From an uncultured Candidatus Saccharibacteria bacterium (lineage in GTDB: Bacteria > Patescibacteriota > Saccharimonadia > Saccharimonadales > Saccharimonadaceae), in assembly GCA_945873065.1 (NCBI GenBank), contig CAMCBN010000005.1, forward strand, positions 1-64,000: 64,000 nucleotides of DNA, read 5' to 3'. The translations under genes were made by a program, and so were the position numbers. Positions within the stretch are counted from its first letter, which is position 1, and every line of letters starts with the position of its first letter. Under the pieces are notes generated by a model. It made no database searches and was not told the DNA's origin. It saw nothing but the letters and a program-made list of their open reading frames with translations. Below are positions 25,665 through 34,294 of the stretch, in pieces.

Positions 25665-25898
25665 CTATTTGGCGTCTTTTGGCGTAGTGTCTGGACTAGA
25701 TTGATTATCCTTACGCGAGGAGTCATCTTCATCCATAGCCTCGCGTATACCTGTGCGCAGCTCTTTGGCTGAACTACCTATGTTGCGTGCTAATTTCGGC
25801 AATTGCGACCCCCCAAACAAAACCAGTATCACTACTGTTATAGCGATCACTTCCGGCGTGCCCAAGCCGAATATATCGGCGAATTGTGTATAGAACAT
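25665..25898 (-). CDS. tatA: Sec-independent protein translocase TatA
   Basis: A 77-residue TatA. One membrane helix (IAITVVILVLFGGSQLPKLARN) has the FGGSQLPKLAR hinge and is followed by an amphipathic helix and an acidic tail. The ATG at 25898 has an AGAAAGG Shine-Dalgarno. A longer in-frame start at 25967 would add an unrelated N-terminus. tatC follows after 2 nt. Confidence 0.92.
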   Translation of the reverse strand: MFYTQFADIFGLGTPEVIAITVVILVLFGGSQLPKLARNIGSSAKELRTGIREAMDEDDSSRKDNQSSPDTTPKDAK

Positions 25899-25966
25899 TT
25901 GCTTTTGCCTTTCTAATGTTGTTAACTTAATATTATAGTAATCGTCAATAGGTGAAATTTCAAGCA

Positions 25967-26239
25967 ATGCCCCACAGCACGTTTTTACAGTATTTCTCTA
26001 GTGTGTATGGGTTTACCGACGCTCGCGGCCACCAGTCTGTAGCTACCAACCCGATAGAATCGATGATAGATTCTAGCTGGCTATTTATAATGATGGTCGC
26101 TCTTATAGCAGCTATTTTAGCCAGTAGTATTGTTATACTATACCGCATCCTACAGCGTCGTAAACAACAAATTAATAACAGCAAAAAGTCTTTAGGTTTA
26201 TCACGTCGTACAGGAAACCTTACTAGGCGAAATATTTAA
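25967..26239 (+). CDS. Small single-span membrane protein
   Basis: About 90 residues of unknown function. One membrane helix (WLFIMMVALIAAILASSIVIL) is followed by a very basic tail (RILQRRKQQINNSKK), so it is probably N-out, C-in. It is divergent from tatA and its stop overlaps the lepA C-half stop by 4 nt. A GTG five codons upstream is an alternative start. Confidence 0.45.
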   Translation: MPHSTFLQYFSSVYGFTDARGHQSVATNPIESMIDSSWLFIMMVALIAAILASSIVILYRILQRRKQQINNSKKSLGLSRRTGNLTRRNI

Positions 26240-27198
26240 TCCCGCTTCAACATCACCGTAAACGCCTCGCTCGGAATATCAACTTTGCCAAAGCGCTTCA
26301 TGCGTTTTTTGCCGCGGGCTTGTTTGGCGAGGAGTTTTTTCTTACGCGATACATCGCCGCCGTAGAGATAGCCAGTGACATCTTTGCGGTAGGCGCCGAT
26401 GTTTTCGCGGGCAATGAATTTGCCGCCGATAGCTGCCTGCAAGCTGACCTCAAAACTTTGGCGCGGCACCACATCTTTGAGCTTTTTGGTGATTTCCCGG
26501 CCAAGTTTTTGCGACTCCGAACGGTGGCACATCACACTGAGCGCATCGACCATTTCACCCGCTACGTAAAAATCCACTCGCACCAAATCCTCCGGCTGGT
26601 AGCCCGCCAGTTCATAATTAAACGAACCATAGCCCGACGTCACCGATTTCAATTGATCATAAAAATCAGTCAGCAGATTCGCCAGCGGCGCCGTAAAGGA
26701 AATCAACGCCCGCTCATCAATGTAGCTGAGGTTTTTCTGGCGACCGCGCTTTGACACGATCAATTGAATTACCGCACCGATATAATCCTGCGGCACCACA
26801 ATTTCGCCATCAATCCACGGTTCGCGGATCTCTTGAATTTGCGCTGGATCAGGCAGCTCGGAAGCGCTTTTGATGTCAAGTTCCGTGCCATTCGTCAGGC
26901 TCACTTGATAGTCGGTGCTCGGATTCGTCACGATCAAATCGAGATTATATTCGCGCTCCAGCCGCTCGCGGATAATATCCATGTGCAGCAAACCAAGAAA
27001 ACCGATTCGCACACCAAAACCAAGCACCGGCGAATTTTCCGGCTCGAATTGCAGCGCTGAATCGCTCAAACTGAGCTTTTCGATCGCCTCTTTCAGGTCA
27101 TTATAGTCCTCATTACTCACCGGAAAAAACCCAGCATAAACGAAGGGTTTGATTTCTTTGTAGCCCGGTAGCGGCTGGACGATGGGCTTGTCGGTCAT
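26236..27198 (-). CDS. lepA: LepA (EF4) C-terminal half, separate gene
   Basis: 320 residues equal to EF4 domains III, V and the LepA-specific C-terminal domain. It starts MTDKPIVQPLPGYKEIKP, exactly where intact LepA passes from domain II to III, and then carries GFLGLLHMDIIRERLEREY, a PQDYIGAVIQLIVSKRG block and the terminal KKKLLAKQARGKKRMK. Its own TATAAT lies 7 nt before the ATG. The GTPase half is 6.1 kb away on the same strand. No conserved residues are missing at the junction, so two polypeptides could together form the factor. Confidence 0.93.
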   Translation of the reverse strand: MTDKPIVQPLPGYKEIKPFVYAGFFPVSNEDYNDLKEAIEKLSLSDSALQFEPENSPVLGFGVRIGFLGLLHMDIIRERLEREYNLDLIVTNPSTDYQVSLTNGTELDIKSASELPDPAQIQEIREPWIDGEIVVPQDYIGAVIQLIVSKRGRQKNLSYIDERALISFTAPLANLLTDFYDQLKSVTSGYGSFNYELAGYQPEDLVRVDFYVAGEMVDALSVMCHRSESQKLGREITKKLKDVVPRQSFEVSLQAAIGGKFIARENIGAYRKDVTGYLYGGDVSRKKKLLAKQARGKKRMKRFGKVDIPSEAFTVMLKRD

Positions 27199-27205
27199 TG
27201 ATTTA

Positions 27206-27211
27206 ATTATA
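27206..27211 (-). promoter_or_regulatory. -10 hexamer TATAAT of the lepA C-half, leaderless layout
   Basis: TATAAT, TAAATCA (7 nt), then ATG. This has the same geometry as the promoter of the lepA N-half. Confidence 0.75.
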
Positions 27212-27242
27212 CCACCTCTGTTATGGCGTGTAAATATAGCTC

Positions 27243-27548
27243 TTATTCTTGCCTATTCTGTTTCGCCAGAATCCCCTTCACCGACAGGCTGATCGGCTTG
27301 TCTGTGCGATGAATACAACCGATCCAACAGCACGGACGGCGTTTGCCGGCACCGAGGTCTTCGACCAAGCGTATCAGATGCTTTTGCCGCGTCGTTTCTT
27401 GCTTGGGGCTTTCGACCCAGCAAATCCATTCGTTGCGCATTAGCGGCGTGAGACTTTGCCAGGTTTCGGTCAAATTCGCACCTATAATAACCTGCTTCAT
27501 TTCAGGCGAGATTTTGTTATGAATTGTGCCAGCGTTAAGTTTAACCAT
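27243..27548 (-). CDS. YdeI/OmpD-associated family protein
   Basis: 101 residues with a helical pattern including SLTPLMRNEWICWVESPKQ, ETTRQKHLIRLVEDLGAGKR and C-terminal CIHRTDKPISL, which matches small YdeI/OmpD-associated proteins of unknown biochemical role. A TACAAT hexamer ends 8 nt before the ATG. It is the last gene before the lepA C-half in the inserted block. Confidence 0.6.
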   Translation of the reverse strand: MVKLNAGTIHNKISPEMKQVIIGANLTETWQSLTPLMRNEWICWVESPKQETTRQKHLIRLVEDLGAGKRRPCCWIGCIHRTDKPISLSVKGILAKQNRQE

Positions 27549-27618
27549 TTCACTGTATTGTATCATTTTACAGAGATGCCGTCGATGACACCCTTGCTAC
27601 CTGTATACTGGCAAAAAA

Positions 27619-28083
27619 TTACATATAGTCAGCTATTTTATTCGCGCAATTCTTGCCGATCTTTTCAGCTAATTCAGGGTAAGAAAACCAATTTCCACGG
27701 TGGTCCTGATTACGACGATAATCATCTTCAACCGTAATATCGCCATACGCAATCACCATAACTTGCCGGCGCACTACCCACGGTTCATCGTCCAAAAAGC
27801 TATAATCAAGACCGACATGACCCTCATCAACCACCCGCAAACTTCCCGTTGAAAAACCTCGTTCATACAACTGTCGCAAGATTTTATCAGACAACTCCGC
27901 CAGATTCGCCGACTCAATATACACAAAATCATCGTACTGTTCACCAAGCTCAACCAATCGATTGTTAATGACCGTATTGTACGTTTCATCATCCACAACC
28001 TTTTCATCCAGCCACACCCGCCTATCGCTGGTCACCGGCACTACGCGGCAATACATTTTTCCCGTAAAATGTTTGAATGTCAT
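27619..28083 (-). CDS. Hypothetical protein
   Basis: 154 residues, mixed alpha/beta, acidic, no signal or membrane segment. I do not recognise the fold. It starts 24 nt after the GIY-YIG gene and is probably co-transcribed with it. Confidence 0.55.
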   Translation of the reverse strand: MTFKHFTGKMYCRVVPVTSDRRVWLDEKVVDDETYNTVINNRLVELGEQYDDFVYIESANLAELSDKILRQLYERGFSTGSLRVVDEGHVGLDYSFLDDEPWVVRRQVMVIAYGDITVEDDYRRNQDHRGNWFSYPELAEKIGKNCANKIADYM

Positions 28084-28107
28084 CTTCTGCCACTCATTTC
28101 AAAAAAA

Positions 28108-28722
28108 TTATTTCTCATTATCAATATCTGGCAAATCTTTCAACTTCGTACCGTTAAAAGTAAAATACGCTGCACCTTGATACGCGCCGCTTGCATTCGC
28201 CCGGCCCTTATCCTCAAAAATCTTTCGCGCAAGTGGCGACAAGTGCCAAATTTGCCCGCCACATTCAACTTCACGCTCACCAACAACGACAGCCGTGATA
28301 CTATTGTCATTCACAAACGAGACAGTGTCACCATCTTGAATGCCCTTTTTATAGAAACTAAATCGCTGACCCTGCTGACGGACTTTAGTAATTTTTTCAA
28401 ACGTTTTTTCTTTATTCTGCTGACTTGGAAAGATAACCGTGCCATCAAACGAGAGCAGCAATTGTTGGACCAAGTCGTATTCAAGCGCAAACAATTCACT
28501 ACTCCCCACGCGATGTTTAGCAAAAATCTCATGAAGCAAGCTTTCTTTAGCGTCATAATCTTCAACTTCGATAGCGAAGCATCTCTTCAAACCAACGACA
28601 TTATAGTACCCATTAGCCTCAAGAAATCGCATTCGCTCCTGATACTGCTTTGACTGAGTCTTGCCAATCTTTATCAGTCCTGACACGGCAGTTGTCATAA
28701 TGTAGATAACACCTTTACTCAT
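28108..28722 (-). CDS. GIY-YIG nuclease-like protein (T5orf172 type) with DUF4357-like tail
   Basis: 204 residues. The N-terminal GVIYIMTTAVSGLIKIGKTQ is the GIY-YIG core in its T5orf172 variant (VIYI...IKIG), followed by an Arg (ERMRFLE) and a Glu (KESLLHEIF) at suitable spacing for catalysis. The C-terminal part with ASGAYQGAAYFTFNG resembles the DUF4357 module often fused to such nucleases. It sits inside the block that separates the lepA halves. A TATACT ends 8 nt before the ATG. Confidence 0.75.
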   Translation of the reverse strand: MSKGVIYIMTTAVSGLIKIGKTQSKQYQERMRFLEANGYYNVVGLKRCFAIEVEDYDAKESLLHEIFAKHRVGSSELFALEYDLVQQLLLSFDGTVIFPSQQNKEKTFEKITKVRQQGQRFSFYKKGIQDGDTVSFVNDNSITAVVVGEREVECGGQIWHLSPLARKIFEDKGRANASGAYQGAAYFTFNGTKLKDLPDIDNEK

Positions 28723-28978
28723 ATATACAAAGTATACCTCATGCCATCAGACTGCGCCTATTTCTAGACATTGAATCAGCCTATAGTGATATCAAAACCC
28801 TAGTCTATCGCCAACCGTGCATCACGAACACGCTGCAGCCTTCGTACAACTCTTAACGACCATCGCGCCACGGGCCCAGCAATCAATAATTGCCACCAAA
28901 AACACCCCAATTGCGCTTTTGGTGCAACTACTCCAGTGTTACGCCTTTGCACAGGCAAAAGCAACAGTTATCTCGTTA

Positions 28979-29767
28979 TTAGGCAATGTCTCGTCTTTTC
29001 AATAACCAATAACTAGCACTGATTGCAACCATTGTAACGCCTAGCGACAACGCTACCGAGCTGGTCGCCAGAGTGTGCGCGGTAAGTATGTCTAACGCAT
29101 CAAACCAACCAAAGACACTTATAGACTCTAGCCAAGCCAAATCTGGGCTGAGCTTAGCTGCTACAAATAGTGCGTAGCTAATGCCAATCACCAAGCTTGC
29201 CACCACTTCACCACACGCCCTACCCGCGCACGAAGCCAACAGGCCGATCGCAAATAACATTAATTGCACCAATAAAGCTGCCGTCATTAGCCGTCCAAAG
29301 TCAACTTCAAAACCACTAAGATCCGCAAATTGCCAAATAGCTGCCACGCTCGAAACCACCGTCGCTAGCCACACCGCCAGCACCAACACCAGCCCCGCCA
29401 ACAACTTGCTAGTCAAGATCTGCGAGCGTGAGCGCGGTTTCGGGTATAAAAACTCGCTGGTGCGCCCCGACTCTTCATTGCCCAACAGCCGCGCCCCTAA
29501 CATGCCACCGTGCACTGCCAGGATTACCGCTATGAAAATAAAACAAATCCCAAAGTAGCCGGCCACGGTCGTCAAATCAAAGCCGACCATACCAAACACC
29601 GCCTTGATGGTATCGGGAAAAGCCGCCATCATCTGCTGCGAACCGGCGGCATCGGCGGCCAGCAATTCATACTTGATCATACATAGATACATAAAAGCCA
29701 TCATCGCCGCCGCCCAGATCAATGTTCCCTTCCAGCGCCGCCTTAGCTCGTGCCAAAAAATATTCAT
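28979..29767 (-). CDS. ABC-2 type exporter permease
   Basis: 262 residues with six membrane segments. The N-terminal NIFWHELRRRWKGTLIWA and internal GRTSEFLYPKPRSRSQILTSK are typical of ABC-2 permeases of the DrrB/NatB type. It overlaps the upstream permease by 4 nt and forms the second half of a heterodimeric channel. The substrate is unknown. Confidence 0.82.
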   Translation of the reverse strand: MNIFWHELRRRWKGTLIWAAAMMAFMYLCMIKYELLAADAAGSQQMMAAFPDTIKAVFGMVGFDLTTVAGYFGICFIFIAVILAVHGGMLGARLLGNEESGRTSEFLYPKPRSRSQILTSKLLAGLVLVLAVWLATVVSSVAAIWQFADLSGFEVDFGRLMTAALLVQLMLFAIGLLASCAGRACGEVVASLVIGISYALFVAAKLSPDLAWLESISVFGWFDALDILTAHTLATSSVALSLGVTMVAISASYWLLKRRDIA

Positions 29768-30552
29768 AATGATGGCGCGTCCTTTCGCACGTAGATTAGG
29801 TAACTTACAAAAATCATCACCGCTGCCGTTACTAAACCAAAGCCAACGTGCGCTAAATCGTATTGCCCATCAAGCACAATTTTTCCATAATCAACAAAGC
29901 GGTACGGTGTCAGCCAGCGCATCGTAGCGTCGCCCAAAATCGTGCCCAAGATACTGAGCATAAACATCGCAAAGCTAAGCGTCAACGCTGGCGCGACTGG
30001 CGAGCGAATGTTGCGAACCATTTGCGACAAAAACAGCCCAGCCGCACATAGCCACAGTTGAATTAGTAAAAAACCACCCCAAAACATAGCAAAGCGAATT
30101 TGATCAAAATCACCAGCACCAACCAAATGGGCGATGACGAGTGACGTTATAAACGCCAGCCCGGCCACCGCTATCAGCGCTAACAGTCCGGCCAGCAATT
30201 TGCTCGCAAAAATCCGCGACCGCGAGACTGGTTTGGTGAGCAGAAACTCGCTCGTTTTGCTGCGCTGCTCGCGCGTCAAAGCTGCAAACCCGACCAGCGC
30301 GCCCATCGTCCCGCCAACCAAACTAATGAACGGAAAAACATTGCCAAGGAAACCCAAGAAGGTAAATTGATCCATTATACCGATTCCCATCATCTGCTGC
30401 ATCGACTCAAACGCTTTTTTGAGCGTATCGACATCTTGACTAAACGCTGGATAAATCGACAAATACAGGCTGATAAACAACACCGCACCCAGCGCCCAAC
30501 CGATAATATGCCCGCGCCAGGCTCGCAGCTCAAAGTCTAACACCGGCTTCAC
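29764..30552 (-). CDS. ABC-2 type exporter permease
   Basis: 262 residues with six membrane segments, paralogous to its neighbour (shared LDFELRAWRGHIIGWALG start and KTSEFLLTKPVSRSRIFASK loop). It overlaps both flanking genes by 4 nt, giving an ATPase-permease-permease operon. Confidence 0.82.
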   Translation of the reverse strand: MKPVLDFELRAWRGHIIGWALGAVLFISLYLSIYPAFSQDVDTLKKAFESMQQMMGIGIMDQFTFLGFLGNVFPFISLVGGTMGALVGFAALTREQRSKTSEFLLTKPVSRSRIFASKLLAGLLALIAVAGLAFITSLVIAHLVGAGDFDQIRFAMFWGGFLLIQLWLCAAGLFLSQMVRNIRSPVAPALTLSFAMFMLSILGTILGDATMRWLTPYRFVDYGKIVLDGQYDLAHVGFGLVTAAVMIFVSYLIYVRKDAPSL

Positions 30553-31451
30553 GCCGCATCCTTTTGGTAATAATGCAGGAACAATTCTTCGAGATCCGGC
30601 TCTTCAATCGACAGATTAACCAGCTGGAGCTTAGCCAGCATGGCAGTGAGCCGGTTGGTGTCGCCGCGATACAAAAATCGCAAGCTGCTGGCAGTTTTTT
30701 CCAGATTGGTTATACCCGGTAGTTTGAGCAACTTGGTATCGGCCGGAGCAGCCAGTTCGGCGTGGACAATGACGTGACTGTTCTTGCGCAAAGTATCGAT
30801 AGACTCAATGGCGACAATTTTGCCCTCCTTGATAATAGCTACGCGGTCGCACAGCCGCTGCACTTCACCCAAAATATGGCTGCTGAATAAGATGGTAGCG
30901 CCGCGCTGGTTTTCACTCTGCATCAGATCAAAGAAGGTTTGTTGCATGAGCGGATCTAACCCGCCGGTTGGCTCATCGAGAATAATCAGGTCTGGCTGAT
31001 GCTGCAAACCCTGGACGATACCAACCTTCTTTTTATTGCCATAACTGAGGTCATCGATGCGCTTTCCTAGGTCGAGATTGAGCAATTCGGCTAACTGATG
31101 CATGCGTTTCTCGGTCTCCTGGCGCGGATGATTATAAAACTTAGCACTGTAGCGCAGCAGGTCGATGGCGCGCATATTGTCATAATAAAACACTTCGCTC
31201 GGCAGATAGCCGATGCGCTGGCGCAACTCTGGCCCGTGGTGCGTAATATCCTGACCAAAAATTTTAGCCACACCCGAAGTCGGCTGAATCAGTCCCAAAA
31301 GCGTACGAATTGTCGTCGATTTACCCGCACCATTCGGCCCGATAAACCCAAAGATCTCGCCCTCTCGCACCTCCAAATTCACCGCTTCAATCCCCCGCGC
31401 CTTGCCATAGCGTTTAGTGAGATTCTGCGTGAAGATGATAGTTTCCATCAC
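30549..31451 (-). CDS. ABC exporter ATPase
   Basis: 300 residues. Walker A is GPNGAGKSTT, the signature region LSYGNKKKVG (in place of LSGGQ), Walker B LIILDEPTGGLDP and H-loop FSSHIL. The C-terminal extension is of the CcmA/NatA type. The GTG start lies 7 nt after TATACT. With two ABC-2 permeases it forms a probable drug, peptide or lipid exporter within the block separating the lepA halves. Confidence 0.88.
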   Translation of the reverse strand: MMETIIFTQNLTKRYGKARGIEAVNLEVREGEIFGFIGPNGAGKSTTIRTLLGLIQPTSGVAKIFGQDITHHGPELRQRIGYLPSEVFYYDNMRAIDLLRYSAKFYNHPRQETEKRMHQLAELLNLDLGKRIDDLSYGNKKKVGIVQGLQHQPDLIILDEPTGGLDPLMQQTFFDLMQSENQRGATILFSSHILGEVQRLCDRVAIIKEGKIVAIESIDTLRKNSHVIVHAELAAPADTKLLKLPGITNLEKTASSLRFLYRGDTNRLTAMLAKLQLVNLSIEEPDLEELFLHYYQKDAA

Positions 31452-31640
31452 TACATTAAGTATAACACACTAACTAACACGAGTTAAATAATTCACCCTG
31501 AAAGCCGTCCAAACAACAACATCCCGTTATTGAGACAACCCCGAGAATGAAGACAATCGTCGCCAGTGGCCATTTCAACCATAAAACCACCCGCCACGAA
31601 CAACCAAGCATGCCAAAGATGCGGGGCGTGCATAACAGGA

Positions 31641-32297
31641 TCAACTTGCAGGAAAAACGTTACTTTCAAATCTCTTGCGAAAAATCCACGAGGCTATCAT
31701 GATAGACCATCCAAACAATACTACCTCTGACGCCACCGTCAGCGGCACCGAGACTCCACCCGCATAGTATGTATCTACGATTTTCAGCAGCGCAGCACAA
31801 ACGCTTGTTATTATAATCATCCGAGATTTCGTGATAATTGCCATTGCAATGACGAACGCGGCCAACGCAAGCGCCATCCAGTGCAGTCCTGCAAACATTT
31901 GACTTGCTGACAACAGAGTTGTTTCGTGGATAATTGGTAGTCCATTAACTGGGTAGACGAGGCGGCCAAGGGCCATCATCGTATGAAACGCACTAATTGT
32001 CACAACGATGCATAGGGCGAGGACTATACTTATACCAACAGGTCGCCGCTCTTTAAGTTTGCTATACAACAACACCACGGCAGCTAAAATCATTAACGCT
32101 CCAAATGCCAGCATCTCATCTGCCGCCTGCAAAGCAATTCTGTGCTGCTGCGCCCAAGCCACAATGCCAGAAGCGTCTGGCGAAATTACTGGCAGCGATA
32201 TCGCAATAATAATACTGACCGCCGCCAACAGGCCAAAGCCCATTAGCCATAAACTGCCGCTAATATAGGAAATGTTGCGACTGATGTGTTTAGCCAT
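31641..32297 (-). CDS. Multi-pass membrane protein (DUF4386-like)
   Basis: 218 residues with six membrane segments and few charged residues. The general pattern (SGSLWLMGFGLLAAVSI near the start, AGLHWMALALAAFVIAM later) resembles DUF4386 proteins. Function unknown. It overlaps the stop of the interrupted nitroreductase by 8 nt. Confidence 0.55.
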   Translation of the reverse strand: MAKHISRNISYISGSLWLMGFGLLAAVSIIIAISLPVISPDASGIVAWAQQHRIALQAADEMLAFGALMILAAVVLLYSKLKERRPVGISIVLALCIVVTISAFHTMMALGRLVYPVNGLPIIHETTLLSASQMFAGLHWMALALAAFVIAMAIITKSRMIIITSVCAALLKIVDTYYAGGVSVPLTVASEVVLFGWSIMIASWIFRKRFESNVFPAS

Positions 32298-33285
32298 TAA
32301 TTTGCCCGATCACATCTTTAACTTCTCGCCTCAACGAATACGCCTGCTGCTCGCCATACCCCAATCGGAGCAAGATCGTCGGGTATTCGCTTTCTACGCC
32401 CAGACCTGCCGCCATTTTGATCGAAAGATCATTTTCCTCGTTCGGCTGATTAAGATAGGCATGCGCGATACCCAGCTCGGTAGCTTTTAGTAAAAACCGT
32501 TGTAAAGTTCGCCCGAGATTAATCCATTGAGTCAGCGAGTTATCGCGCGTTGTAAATAGTGCAAAATGCGAAGAAGAATTGATCTTGACTTGGTCGGCTT
32601 TGTTCTGCGACTTCTCGTTGATCATCAACGACATGGCCAACTGAGAAACGAAACGCGGCAAGTTCGGCGCGCCAAACACTGCGTAGCTCAGACCGTCGCG
32701 CGTTTGGTCCTGATGCTTCTTGTTGTAACGCATCCAACTTTGTAGTTCACGCTTGAAAGCTGGGTTGTGCATCTGGCGTGAATTGCCTTGTAGTACATAG
32801 TTTGTAATCGTCGTAAATTCCTGAGTGCCATTTTCAAACAAACGAATCGTTATCCCTGGCTCTACGGATGTATTTTATAGCGCTACAATTTCTGTCTCAG
32901 ATATTTTGCGCTCATCATATTGACTGCGATTAGTCTGCCGCTTTGCAATTTGAGTAAATAGCGGATTGGCCGTCGCACCCCTATTAGTAAGCTCGATTGT
33001 GACAACCGCCGCAGTTTCGTTGACTGCAACCGTAGCGTCATAACCTTTATGCGAAGCTGCGATGCAAAGATTTTCAGTAGCACAACCCAAGCTGATAAAT
33101 AATTCACGATTATCCGCATCGACGACCGGTAGGGATCGCGAGAAATCAGGTTTTATCTCAATAGTATTTCCTGATAACTCAAAATACCAGGGTTGAGTAT
33201 TGTGTCCTGACGGCGCCTTTACCGCTTGCGCGACAAGTTCTTCAAAATCTTGCTGCGTCAGTTCTTTTCGTTCATGTTCCACCAT
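32290..33285 (-). pseudogene. Nitroreductase-family protein interrupted by an in-frame TAA
   Basis: The N-terminal part (33285-32875) has the nitroreductase FMN-site start with AVKAPSGHNTQPWYFEL. It ends at TAA (32875-32877). The same frame then continues without a break through NTSVEPGITIRLFENG to the C-terminal half with RTLQRFLLKATELGIAHAYLN and LLRLGYGEQQ. Read through, the protein is 331 aa, a normal length. A single substitution of one sense codon to TAA explains it. A sequencing error or genuine read-through are alternatives. Confidence 0.8.
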
Positions 33286-33309
33286 ATCTCTCCCTCCATG
33301 TTTTCTATT

Positions 33310-34275
33310 TTACTCTTTTGTAAAATATTTTTTCAGCGTCACCGTATCGCCCACTTTTGCCTCGCGAGTAGTCTTTAGGTTCGTCACAATGTAGCCAATC
33401 TCGCCAGTGTCGAGCAGCGGATCGGGTGTCATAGTTGGGCTGAGATGACCGACTTCTAGCGCCAGACCATTCGCTCCAGTCGCCATCATATGAATCGCCT
33501 CGCCCTTTTTAACCTGCCCGTCAACCACCCGAACATACAGGATCACACCGCGGTAATCGTCATAGTAGCTATCGAAAATCAGGGCGCGAGTCGGAATGTC
33601 GCTTGATTTTGCGTCAGGAAATTCTTGCTGCAAAAGCGACACTGGCGGCTTAATCCGCTCAACGATCGCCTCCAGAACTTTATCGACATTGTGCCCAGTT
33701 TTGGCAGAAATATGAATGATATCATCCTCACCGCAGCCGAGCAAATTCATCACTTGCTTAGACACACGTGGCACATCGGCGGCAGGCAAATCGACCTTGT
33801 TCAGTACCGGAATGATCGTTAAGTCCTGTTCCATAGCGAGATAAACATTGGCCAGTGTCTGCGCCTGAATTCCCTGGCTAGCATCCACCACCAGCACCGC
33901 GCCCTCACAAGCCTGCAAACTACGGCTAACTTCATAACTAAAGTCAACATGGCCAGGCGTGTCGATAAGATTGAGATCATACGATCCAGCTAGTGGCAAC
34001 CCTTCCGATAAATCGATAACTCTGTTGCTGGCGTTGCCTGCGACATTCGATTGAGAGGAAGCGGTTGCCGCTGACTGGCGATAGTTATACTTCATCCGCA
34101 CCGGCGCCAGCTTAATCGTAATCCCCTTTTCGCGCTCCAAGTCCATACTGTCAAGCAACTGCGACTTCATATCGCGCTTGGCAACCGTCCCCGTTATCTC
34201 CATCATCCGATCTGCCAGCGTACTTTTGCCATGGTCGATGTGGGCGATGATGCAGAAATTACGAATATTGTCCAT
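33310..34275 (-). CDS. lepA: LepA (EF4) N-terminal GTPase half, separate gene
   Basis: 321 residues equal to the G domain and domain II of EF4. It has AHIDHGKST at residues 11-19, [25 protein letters not shown] and ISAKTG, and the domain II barrel ends at [15 protein letters not shown], after which a short YFTKE replaces the linker and the gene stops. The G domain has an extra low-complexity stretch of about 30 residues before DTPGH. The start at 34275 follows TATAAT-N7-ATG. The ATG two codons earlier lies in the promoter spacer. The C-terminal half is at 26236-27198. Confidence 0.95.
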   Translation of the reverse strand: MDNIRNFCIIAHIDHGKSTLADRMMEITGTVAKRDMKSQLLDSMDLEREKGITIKLAPVRMKYNYRQSAATASSQSNVAGNASNRVIDLSEGLPLAGSYDLNLIDTPGHVDFSYEVSRSLQACEGAVLVVDASQGIQAQTLANVYLAMEQDLTIIPVLNKVDLPAADVPRVSKQVMNLLGCGEDDIIHISAKTGHNVDKVLEAIVERIKPPVSLLQQEFPDAKSSDIPTRALIFDSYYDDYRGVILYVRVVDGQVKKGEAIHMMATGANGLALEVGHLSPTMTPDPLLDTGEIGYIVTNLKTTREAKVGDTVTLKKYFTKE

Positions 34276-34282
34276 AGTCATT

Positions 34283-34288
34283 ATTATA
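34283..34288 (-). promoter_or_regulatory. -10 hexamer TATAAT of the lepA N-half, leaderless layout
   Basis: TATAAT, AATGACT (7 nt), then ATG of the GTPase half. Confidence 0.75.
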
Positions 34289-34294
34289 ACAAAA

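Noticed and set aside
28740-28978. A 62-codon plus-strand ORF at 28817-29005
   Set aside because: No ribosome site or promoter pattern, it runs into the convergent permease gene, and its composition looks like chance.
32875-32877. Stop-codon reassignment to explain the broken nitroreductase
   Set aside because: TAA ends many intact genes here, and TGA is also used as a stop (murT/gatD overlap), so the code appears standard.
26236-34288. An intein or group I/II intron as the cause of the lepA split
   Set aside because: Neither half carries splice-junction residues (Cys/Ser start or His-Asn end), each half has its own stop or start, and no catalytic intron core was seen. The block holds ordinary genes.
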